A stretch of DNA of 6,502 bases from CAYOEZ01 sp964402955 (GTDB taxonomy: Bacteria; Chloroflexota; DTOL01; DAOUCN01), in the NCBI GenBank assembly GCA_964402955.1, contig CAYOEZ010000251.1:1-6502 (forward strand). Direction: 5' to 3'. The first letter of the stretch is position 1; each line of letters starts with the position of its first letter. Both the position numbers and the translations under genes were made by a program. Below are positions 1 through 5,006 of the stretch, piece after piece. The notes beneath the pieces are model-generated. The model had not been told where the DNA came from. It saw only the letters and a program-made list of their open reading frames with translations, and searched no databases.

Positions 1-2
1 CC

Positions 3-188
3 CTGCTCTGGGGAGTGACGCCCTTCATGTGCCCGCTGACCCACAGCGTGGAAGAGCTGCTCTCGGACATGGAGCGCATCGTGCTTCAGTCGGGCCGTGC
101 GCAGCGCGGCGACAAGGTGATCGTCATGGGTTCCATGCCCCTGGGCCTGGGCAATTCGACCAATTTCCTCAAGATGCACACACTTTAG
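3..188 (+). CDS. pyk: Pyruvate kinase, C-terminal fragment (5' end outside window)
   Basis: This is the last 61 codons of a gene that enters from the left edge. Pyruvate kinase converts phosphoenolpyruvate and ADP to pyruvate and ATP, the last step of glycolysis, in the cytoplasm. The visible part is the C-terminal alpha/beta domain. It shows the pattern WGVTPF, then a helix (SVEELLSDMERIVLQSG), then GDKVIVMGSMPLGLGNSTN and the tail FLKMHTL. This matches the family's usual ending, where a GD.VV...G.P.G..G.TN strand-loop is followed by a LKVH-type C-terminus. The catalytic barrel lies outside the window, so activity cannot be judged. The final codons and the TAG stop are also the first unit of a 16-bp tandem array that continues downstream. 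No terminator hairpin is seen directly after the stop; the next structure is the inverted-repeat element at 202-346. Confidence 0.9.
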   Translation: MLWGVTPFMCPLTHSVEELLSDMERIVLQSGRAQRGDKVIVMGSMPLGLGNSTNFLKMHTL

Positions 189-394
189 GATGCACACACT
201 CTAGCAGCCTGTCGGAGAGAGTTGTCTCACCGCAGAGAGACGCAGAGGACGCAGAGGTTTTGATGGTTTTCGGTGCCCTTTCTCGGCGATCTCTGCGTCT
301 CTGCGGTAGAAATGACCTCCGGCATCGGCTCTCCGACAAGCTGCTAGGATGCACACACTTTAGGATGCACACACTTTAAGATGCACACACGATG
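172..394 (+). repeat. 16-bp tandem array copying the pyk 3' end, interrupted by an inserted element
   Basis: Five copies of a 16-bp unit (consensus RGATGCACACACTTTA) lie at 172-187, 188-203, 347-362, 363-378 and 379-394. Copies 3 and 4 are identical. Copy 1 differs at the first base, copy 2 by one base (CTCTA), and copy 5 ends in GATG rather than TTTA. Copy 1 is coding: it holds the last pyruvate kinase codons and most of its TAG stop. The last three bases of copy 5 are the ATG start of the cyclase gene at 392. The simplest reading is that the pyk terminus was duplicated by slippage or unequal exchange. An element at 202-346 separates copies 2 and 3. Confidence 0.9.
202..346. mobile_element. 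MITE-like non-autonomous inverted-repeat element with TA target duplication
   Basis: The element is 145 bp including the flanking TA. Its ends are 18-bp inverted repeats, 202-219 and 329-346, matching at 17 of 18 positions (left end TAGCAGCCTGTCGGAGAG). A second inverted pair lies inside: 229-247 against 291-307, a 17-bp match with a 2-bp insertion, built on a CGCAGAGACGCAGAG motif. The 9-mer GACGCAGAG is directly repeated at 239-247 and 248-256. It holds no credible reading frame and no transposase. Joining base 203 to base 347 restores the surrounding 16-bp array in perfect register, leaving a TA at each junction. This is what insertion with TA duplication predicts, as for IS630/Tc1-mariner-type transposition. 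The transposase family is inference. Confidence 0.72.
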
Positions 395-1030
395 AGGATT
401 CACGACATCACGGTCAGCGTCGCTCCTGGCATGCCCGTCTGGCCCGGCGATCCAGCGGTCGAGCGAACGCTGGTCTGGCAGATCGGGGCAGACAGCGCAG
501 CCAACGTCTCGCGCCTGACCATGAGCGTCCACACTGGCACGCATGTGGACGCGCCAATTCACTTCATCGCAGACGGCATAAGCGTTGAAGAGCTCGCTCT
601 TCAGGCAATGGTCGGCCCGTGCCACGTGTGCCAGGTAGACGCGACGGGCCGGACGATTACGGCCGCTGATCTTGAGGCGCTCAATCTGCCGCTGTCTGTG
701 CAGCGATTGTTGTTGAAAACGAGCAACTCGCACCTGTGGGCCAAGGGCGGGGCGACGTTCGAGCACAACTACGTCTCGCTGTCAGCCGGCGCAGCACGCT
801 GGATCGTTGATCACGGTATCCGCCTGGTGGGGATCGACTATCTTTCGGTCGAGCCGCTTGACGCAGCAGAGCCTGTCGTCCACCGCACACTTCTGGCCGG
901 CGGCGTCATCCCACTGGAAGGCGTCGACCTGAGCGGCGTCGCAGCGGGCGAGTATACGCTCGTGTGCCTGCCGCTCAAGCTTGCCGGCAGCGACGGCGCG
1001 CCGGCGCGCGTGATTCTGATCGAACCCTGA
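392..1030 (+). CDS. Cyclase family protein (kynurenine formamidase-like metal hydrolase)
   Basis: This 212-residue protein belongs to the cyclase/KynB-like family (Pfam Cyclase). Characterised members are metal-dependent amide hydrolases such as arylformamidase in tryptophan breakdown; many others have unknown substrates. The signature HTGTHVDAPIHF is at residues 47-58. It supplies the presumed metal ligands H47, H51 and D53 and the following H57. E176 in PLEGVDL fits the conserved C-terminal acidic residue. The usual N-terminal strand (RIHDITVSV) and the GIDYLSVEP segment (about 148-156) are present, and the length is normal for the family. ATG 392 is the only in-frame ATG before an upstream stop at 377-379. 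No Shine-Dalgarno site is visible because the upstream sequence is the 16-bp repeat. No kynureninase or tryptophan dioxygenase gene is nearby, so kynB is not assigned. It may be co-transcribed with the following moaD. Confidence 0.88.
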   Translation: MRIHDITVSVAPGMPVWPGDPAVERTLVWQIGADSAANVSRLTMSVHTGTHVDAPIHFIADGISVEELALQAMVGPCHVCQVDATGRTITAADLEALNLPLSVQRLLLKTSNSHLWAKGGATFEHNYVSLSAGAARWIVDHGIRLVGIDYLSVEPLDAAEPVVHRTLLAGGVIPLEGVDLSGVAAGEYTLVCLPLKLAGSDGAPARVILIEP

Positions 1031-1048
1031 TCGAACCCTGATCGAACA
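1016..1048 (+). repeat. 11-bp tandem triplication over the cyclase gene's stop codon
   Basis: Three head-to-tail 11-bp copies, CTGATCGAACC, CTGATCGAACC and CTGATCGAACA, lie at 1016-1026, 1027-1037 and 1038-1048. The first copy encodes the last residues of the cyclase (Leu-Ile-Glu-Pro), and the junction of copies 1 and 2 makes the TGA stop. Copies 2 and 3 are non-coding and fill the gap before moaD. The gene therefore keeps its natural end while its tail sequence has been multiplied downstream. The pyk terminus shows the same arrangement. Confidence 0.92.
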
Positions 1049-1078
1049 ATGATGGGCGTTGAAAGGAACAAGCGAACC

Positions 1079-1318
1079 ATGAAAGTTACCGTGAAGTTTT
1101 TCGCCTCTGTGCGCGAGATCGTCGGCGCACGATCTGAGATCATCGAGGTTGCCGACGGCATCACCATTGCCGGCGTGTGGAAGAGCTACGTCGAGAGGTT
1201 TCCGCGTCTCGCCAGGTCGACCCTGGGCTATGCTGTCAACCACGAATACAGCAACACCGATCGAATGCTCAAGGAGAACGACGAGCTGGCCTTCATTCCT
1301 CCCGTCAGCGGGGGATGA
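1079..1318 (+). CDS. moaD: MoaD/ThiS family sulfur carrier, molybdopterin synthase small subunit
   Basis: This is a 79-residue ubiquitin-fold protein. MoaD carries a thiocarboxylate on its C-terminal glycine and, with MoaE, donates sulfur to precursor Z (cPMP) to form molybdopterin. The start MKVTVKFFASVREIVG is the usual first strand and helix. VNHEYSN (54-60) and LKENDELAFIPPVSGG (64-79) are typical MoaD segments, and the essential Gly-Gly C-terminus is intact. ATG 1079 is chosen over ATG 1049 and 1052 because a GAAAGGA site at 1061-1067 precedes it and homologues begin at MKV. The gene follows the cyclase by 48 nt on the same strand, so co-transcription is plausible. No moaE or other molybdopterin gene is in the window. 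A ThiS or tungsten-pterin role cannot be excluded, but PPVSGG and the overall pattern favour MoaD. Confidence 0.9.
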   Translation: MKVTVKFFASVREIVGARSEIIEVADGITIAGVWKSYVERFPRLARSTLGYAVNHEYSNTDRMLKENDELAFIPPVSGG

Positions 1319-1333
1319 AAAATCGGTAAGCTT

Positions 1334-1423
1334 GCGCACTGCAAAGGCAGCCGTAAACGGTGACAGCAACGACCGTCGACACGGCCGCGCTATCAACCCC
1401 CTCCGGCTGCCTTTGTGTTGCGC
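1334..1423. terminator. Imperfect palindrome between convergent genes, possible bidirectional terminator
   Basis: Twenty-base arms at 1334-1353 and 1404-1423 are inverted copies matching at 17 of 20 positions. The inner 12 bp (CAAAGGCAGCCG against CGGCTGCCTTTG) are perfect. The 50-nt loop contains a smaller ACGGT/ACCGT pair at 1357-1361 and 1372-1376. It lies in the 108-nt gap between moaD and the branching enzyme gene, which converge, and its right arm ends three bases before the latter's stop codon. The position suits a shared terminator. However, the loop is long and there is no clear T-tract on either side, so it could instead be a degenerate mobile palindrome. Confidence 0.5.
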
Positions 1424-1426
1424 CTG

Positions 1427-3115
1427 CTATGCCGTCTTGCCTTCGCGCTCAGCAAACGCACGGTAGTCTATGTTCGGGAACGGGTTATCCATGTCACTGA
1501 TCAGCGCCAGCGCACGCCGATCGCTCTCCGTCTGCACTCCTCCTGACTCAGCCATGTTCGCCAACTGCGAGAAGCGCGCCAGATGGCCCTGGAAACGACT
1601 CGTGGCGTAATCCCTGGCCTGGCCCGTGCTGACCAGGAACGGCCAGTCTGACGATTCCAGCAAGACCAGCTCACGCGCGATCTGGTTGAGCAGGACGAGC
1701 AGGTCGCCATCCGCCTGCGTATAGCGGGCGACAAGCTTCTCCATGCGGCGCTCTGCCCCGTGAATCAGCGGCCACATCCACTCTGTGTCGGGATTCTGCC
1801 ACGTCCAGTGCCCTCCGCCGGACCCCCACGAGCTTTCGCTCAGATTGAGCACTTCACTCGGCGGGTACGCAGCCAGATAGCTGCCGGCCGTCGTTAGCTC
1901 GACGGCCGCATTGGCAGCAAGCAGGCGCAAGACTTCCTTGACCCAGGCTACTCCCTCAAACCACCAGTGGCCGTAGAGCTCCGTATCATATGCGGAAACG
2001 ATCATGCCCGGCGTGTTGTGCTCTGCCCTGTACGCGGTCAGCCGCTTGACGACGAGATTGACGAAGTGCGCGGCGTGTTCGCGCGCACGCTCTTGCGCAC
2101 GATCCGGCGCATACAATTGCTTCTTGCCCAGTTCGACGCCAGATCCCGACACGCGCCAGTACTGCAAGCCAGAGTGCTCATCTTTGCGATGGAACTCGCG
2201 ATAGGCGAAATCGCCCGGATAGCCCTGAGCCGCCGACCACACCTGCATACCAGTGCGCTCATCGCGCCCATAGACACTGACCGGCGATGACGCTACATAG
2301 TAAGGCCGGAAGGTCGTTTTCTCTGTCGGTTCGTTTATGCCCACTGCCACCAGCTTACGCAACGGAATCGCCCCATAGGGTCCGATTGCGTCTCCGGCCA
2401 CCTTGCCGACCAACTCCCCGCCGGTCACAACCGTTGTTTCGGTGAAGAAGTAGCGCAGGTTCAGGTCTGCCAGGAAGCTCTCGATCCCTGGCTTGAGATA
2501 GGACGACTGGCTTTCCTTATAGTATGCAGGACGATAGCCACATTCGGGTAGCCAGACGCCCGCAGGCGTCCCCTGCAAACGATGGCGTGAGGCATTGAGA
2601 CCGGTGACTAACTGGCCGTGAATCGTTGAATCGCGCTCCATCAGTGGCAAATAGCCATGCGTTGCCGCGCTCGTCAAGACGTCCAAGTTGCCTTCGCTAT
2701 AGAGACGCCGGAAAGCGCCAACCAGATCACGCCCATAGCGATTGATGAATCTGTCGAGGATTCCCTCGTACCATTTCTGGTAGAAAACAGCCAGGGCCAG
2801 CAGGTCATTGTCGCCGCTGGCCGTGTGGCGGTCAATGTCCAAACGCACCAGCTCGAGTTTCGCGGTCAGATACAGCTCGAAGTGAGTCAAGACCAGGGGA
2901 TCAGCCAGTTGCTCGAGCAAGATCGGGGTTAGCCCCAGCGTGAGATGTGGCGTCAATCCCTCGGCTTTGAGATCGTAGAGCGCATCCAGCAGGGGAATAT
3001 ATGTCTCGGCCATGACCTCATGCAGCGTTTCCTCGCCGAAGGGCCAGCGTCCGGCTTGCCGGACATAAGGAATGTGGGAGTGCAAGACGAACGTGAAAAA
3101 GCCCTCTGGTGGCAT
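1427..3115 (-). CDS. Glycoside hydrolase family 57 1,4-alpha-glucan (glycogen) branching enzyme
   Basis: This 562-residue protein is a GH57 branching enzyme. It cuts an alpha-1,4 glucan chain and re-attaches it as an alpha-1,6 branch in glycogen, in the cytoplasm. GH57 motifs appear in order: HSHIPYVRQ (12-20), GLTPILLEQLADP (61-73), GVWLPECGYRP (186-196) with the nucleophile E191, and SAYDTELYGHWWFEG (374-388) with the acid/base D377. The C-terminal helical region holds SSDWPFLVSTGQA (488-500), typical of the DUF1957-type end of these enzymes. Length is close to that of known GH57 branching enzymes. The start is ATG 3115, with AAGGAG at 3122-3127 (minus strand) six bases upstream. It is divergent from dedA and convergent with moaD, and no other glycogen gene is present. 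An amylase or glucanotransferase of GH57 is the alternative, but the YDTELYGHWW motif and C-terminus favour branching activity. Confidence 0.93.
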   Translation of the reverse strand: MPPEGFFTFVLHSHIPYVRQAGRWPFGEETLHEVMAETYIPLLDALYDLKAEGLTPHLTLGLTPILLEQLADPLVLTHFELYLTAKLELVRLDIDRHTASGDNDLLALAVFYQKWYEGILDRFINRYGRDLVGAFRRLYSEGNLDVLTSAATHGYLPLMERDSTIHGQLVTGLNASRHRLQGTPAGVWLPECGYRPAYYKESQSSYLKPGIESFLADLNLRYFFTETTVVTGGELVGKVAGDAIGPYGAIPLRKLVAVGINEPTEKTTFRPYYVASSPVSVYGRDERTGMQVWSAAQGYPGDFAYREFHRKDEHSGLQYWRVSGSGVELGKKQLYAPDRAQERAREHAAHFVNLVVKRLTAYRAEHNTPGMIVSAYDTELYGHWWFEGVAWVKEVLRLLAANAAVELTTAGSYLAAYPPSEVLNLSESSWGSGGGHWTWQNPDTEWMWPLIHGAERRMEKLVARYTQADGDLLVLLNQIARELVLLESSDWPFLVSTGQARDYATSRFQGHLARFSQLANMAESGGVQTESDRRALALISDMDNPFPNIDYRAFAEREGKTA

Positions 3116-3130
3116 GTGCAGCTCCTTAAG

Positions 3131-3166
3131 TTGCTCAAATCCTGTCTTTGTGGTATGATAAATGCA
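3131..3166 (+). promoter_or_regulatory. Sigma70-like promoter for dedA (extended -10)
   Basis: TTGCTC at 3131-3136 and TATGAT at 3154-3159 are separated by 17 bp, and TGG just before the -10 gives an extended -10 (TGNTATGAT). Transcription would start near 3166, leaving about 18 nt before the GTG start at 3184, with AGGAG between them. The -35 match is weak (3 of 6) and the -10 is good (5 of 6). The reverse complement of the -10 region reads TTTATCATA. An overlapping -10 for the divergent branching enzyme gene is therefore possible, but no good -35 was found for it. Confidence 0.55.
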
Positions 3167-3183
3167 GAAAACAGGAGCATGAC

Positions 3184-3807
3184 GTGGATCAGGTTCTGGC
3201 GATACTGCGCGATGGGACGACCTGGGTCATTACGCTGGGCTACGCGGGCATCTTTCTCGCCACGCTCGTCGAATGGTCCGGCATCCCCTTGCCGTTCCCC
3301 GGAACTGTTCTGCTCGCTTTTGTCGGCTACACCGTCTGGAAAGGCAATCTGGACATCGTTCAGGCCAGCATGGCCGCCGCAGCAGGATCGACGATTGGCG
3401 CATGGATACTGTATCGTGTGGCGCGCGACGCCGGCCCCATGCTACTCGCACGCTATGGCCATCGCCTAGCGCTGACGCAAGACAAGCTCAACAGCGCTGA
3501 TAGTTGGTTCAGGCAGCACGCCGGTCGCGCCACCTTCTTTGCGCGGCTGACGCCTGGCGCACGGGTCTACATCTCGGTGGCGGCCGGGTTTGCACGCATG
3601 AACCAGGCCGTGTTCATCGTCTCAACCTTCGCTGGAACTCTGCTCTGGTCCTCGATTTTCGTCACCATCGGCTGGACGCTAGGCGAAAGCTGGCGCAACG
3701 CCTCAGACATCATTGGCACGCTGCAGGCCTTGGTGCTCTCTACCGTTGTTGCGCTGCTGCTAGTCGCAATTGCCCGACGCGGCGCAGCGCGTGATCTCAA
3801 GTCATAG
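3184..3807 (+). CDS. DedA family (VTT/SNARE-associated domain) membrane protein
   Basis: This is a 207-residue inner-membrane protein of the DedA superfamily. Members are implicated in flipping lipid carriers (undecaprenyl phosphate, phospholipids) and in membrane homeostasis. The N-terminal part has ATLVEWSGIPLPFPGTVLL (26-44), matching the E..G.P.P.P re-entrant motif with E30. The signature FARLTPGARVYISVAAGFARMN (119-140) carries the two conserved arginines R121 and R127 and the AG..RM element. Membrane segments are at about 14-30, 38-50, 62-80, 128-137, 142-163 and 177-197. The start is GTG 3184, with AGGAG at 3173-3177 six bases upstream. A longer in-frame TTG at 3148 would run through the promoter and lacks a ribosome site. 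The stop overlaps the convergent MEMO gene. The transported substrate cannot be told from sequence. Confidence 0.9.
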   Translation: MDQVLAILRDGTTWVITLGYAGIFLATLVEWSGIPLPFPGTVLLAFVGYTVWKGNLDIVQASMAAAAGSTIGAWILYRVARDAGPMLLARYGHRLALTQDKLNSADSWFRQHAGRATFFARLTPGARVYISVAAGFARMNQAVFIVSTFAGTLLWSSIFVTIGWTLGESWRNASDIIGTLQALVLSTVVALLLVAIARRGAARDLKS

Positions 3808-4683
3808 TCCGGCGCGCTGAGTTATCGCCACAGCCGTGTAACCCACGATGTACGGTCGTCCGATACGTTCCCCTGTGATATCGCCGCTGTTGGCGTAAGC
3901 CAATACGGTCGCTGCGTCTGCACCGCGCTCTTTCGCCGCCAGCATCACCGTAACAACCGCTGCTCCCCCGCAGGCGTGGCACTCGCCCGCCAGCAACGCC
4001 TCGGACAAACGCTGCCCGTCAAACTCGCCGGCCAGCTTCCTGAAGACCTCGTCGTAGCGTACGACGACATCGTAGCGAGGAAGGTGCGACAGATCGGTGC
4101 TGGCGACCAGCAGAACGTCGTTGCGGCCAGCCAAAATGTCCACGAGCGCCGTACTCAGCTCCTGGCATGCTTGCCATCCCTGGCGCGCAAAACGCTCAGC
4201 CAGAGGATAGCCCATCATGATTGGCAAGACAGAAAAGGCGCCCAGTGTGCGCTGGAGGAAGGGCAACTGAATCTCCAGCGAATTCTCGCCCTCCTCTTGC
4301 TCGACAGTGATCCGATCCAGTGGCACACGCTTGCCCAACTCGGAGACAAGAGCAGCATCGACCTCAATATCGCCCAGAGGCGTCTGCATGAAACTGTAGG
4401 CAGGCGTGGCGAACTTGCCGGTGGCGCGATGCGCGGGGCCAATGAGCACAACTGTACGATACGATCCACCTTTGATCTGAGCATAGGCGTTCGCGGCAAC
4501 CTGAGCGGAATACACGTAGCCAGCGTGGGGTGCAATTAAGGCAACGACGTCGCCTGGCAGCGTGGAGCGGGGAACCTGAGCTATGTAACGGTCGACAGCG
4601 GCGGCCAGTTCCTCTCTGCGACCCGGATACCATGCTCCGGCGAGAACTGGCGGTCGCGCCTCAGCGGATGTGCCAGCGGTCAT
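3802..4683 (-). CDS. amrB: MEMO1 family protein (AmmeMemoRadiSam system protein B)
   Basis: This 293-residue protein belongs to the MEMO family, related in fold to class III (LigB-type) extradiol dioxygenases. Its bacterial role is unknown; in many genomes it sits with an AMMECR1 protein and a radical SAM protein. Visible family segments are VLAGAWYP (13-20), LIAPHAGYVYS (49-59) with H53, LIGPAHRATG (80-89) with H85, ENSLEIQLPFLQ (133-144), ASTDLSHLPRYD (194-205) with H200, ECHACGG (234-240) with C238, and the C-terminal YANSGDITG and YIVGYTAV. H53, H85 and C238 line up with the metal-site residues of human MEMO1. ATG 4683 is preferred, with GAGGGG at 4690-4695 six bases upstream; a GTG directly before it (4686) is the alternative. 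Neither partner gene is in the window. The stop overlaps the end of dedA by convergent packing. Confidence 0.88.
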   Translation of the reverse strand: MTAGTSAEARPPVLAGAWYPGRREELAAAVDRYIAQVPRSTLPGDVVALIAPHAGYVYSAQVAANAYAQIKGGSYRTVVLIGPAHRATGKFATPAYSFMQTPLGDIEVDAALVSELGKRVPLDRITVEQEEGENSLEIQLPFLQRTLGAFSVLPIMMGYPLAERFARQGWQACQELSTALVDILAGRNDVLLVASTDLSHLPRYDVVVRYDEVFRKLAGEFDGQRLSEALLAGECHACGGAAVVTVMLAAKERGADAATVLAYANSGDITGERIGRPYIVGYTAVAITQRAGL

Positions 4684-4730
4684 CACACGCCCCTCGCTCG
4701 CTCAGTCGAGCAATTCTATACTTACGGTTG

Positions 4731-4766
4731 TGTAAACATCATAGCACACTATGCGTCGCTGTGCCA
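4731..4766 (-). promoter_or_regulatory. Extended -10 promoter candidate for the MEMO gene
   Basis: On the minus strand TGCTATGAT (4746-4738) is an extended -10 element, with the hexamer TATGAT 5 of 6 to consensus. A start near 4731 would give a leader of about 48 nt before ATG 4683. The sequence 17 bp upstream (TGGCAC) is a poor -35, as can occur with extended -10 promoters. A second AT-rich stretch, TATAGAAT, lies nearer the gene but has no suitably spaced -35. Confidence 0.4.
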
Positions 4767-4800
4767 CAGCAGACTTACCGGCGGAGCGCGTCATCTTTCT

Positions 4801-4892
4801 CAATCGTGTAGGGCGCGGTCTCCCTTCCGCGCCAGAACAGCGTCTGTTCTCGCTTCCGGACGGCGCAAGGGAGCGCCTTACTACACGAATTG
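4801..4892. repeat. Foldback element with three hairpins inside a closing stem
   Basis: The outer stem pairs CAATCGTGTAG (4801-4811) with CTACACGAATTG (4881-4892), eleven pairs with one bulged A. Inside are three hairpins in a row: GGCGCGG/CCGCGCC (4812-4818 with 4827-4833, 8-nt loop), AGAACAG/CTGTTCT (4834-4840 with 4844-4850, CGT loop) and GGCGC/GCGCC (4862-4866 with 4873-4877, 6-nt loop). The outer halves also match each other as one long imperfect palindrome (TCCCTT...GCGCC against GGCGC...AAGGGA). It has no U-tract and no conserved tRNA features. It may be a small mobile palindrome, a DNA cruciform site or a structured RNA. Confidence 0.6.
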
Positions 4893-5006
4893 GCAAGGCA
4901 AGCCCTGTCTTCAGAAAGCATGACGCCCACCCACCTGCCGGTACTCCGCATTGTCAACCGCTGATGGACACCACGACGTCCGCACCCTACTCGTGCGCAG
5001 CAGAGA

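Larger units (their letters stand above)
4684..5006. other. Gene-free gap between the membrane protein and MEMO genes
   Basis: These 323 bases hold no supportable gene. From the MEMO side they contain its ribosome site (4690-4695), an extended -10 promoter candidate on the minus strand (4738-4746), and a large structured palindrome (4801-4892). Bases 4893-5006 show nothing recognisable. Reading frames crossing the gap on both strands lack ribosome sites and family resemblance, and run through the palindrome. The spacing argues that the two minus-strand genes are transcribed separately. Confidence 0.7.

Noticed and set aside
29..379. Plus-strand frame of 116 codons at the left end
   Set aside because: It overlaps the recognised pyruvate kinase C-terminus in another frame and then runs through the tandem array and the inverted-repeat element. 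Its composition is unlike a protein and it has no ribosome site.
172..394. CRISPR array suggested by repeated units
   Set aside because: The units are 16 bp and directly abutting, without unique spacers; the single interruption is an inverted-repeat element and no cas genes are present.
344..766. Minus-strand frame of 140 codons over the cyclase gene
   Set aside because: It is antisense to a clear cyclase family gene and its last codons are the repeat array; no family resemblance.
782..1396. Minus-strand frame of 204 codons over cyclase and moaD
   Set aside because: It spans two well-supported plus-strand genes and the 11-bp repeat; best explained as a shadow in GC-rich DNA.
2945..3469. Plus-strand frame of 174 codons across the branching enzyme start and dedA
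   Set aside because: It crosses the divergent promoter region and overlaps two recognised genes in other frames.
3976..4539. Plus-strand frame of 187 codons antisense to the MEMO gene
   Set aside because: The MEMO frame carries all the family motifs; the antisense product shows none.
4801..4892. tRNA gene suggested by the three-hairpin cloverleaf-like fold
   Set aside because: The stem lengths do not fit, there is no TTCGA-type T loop, and no anticodon arm of the right size.
4940..4970. TTGACA on the minus strand near 4950 as a promoter
   Set aside because: No -10-like sequence lies 16-18 bp downstream of it.
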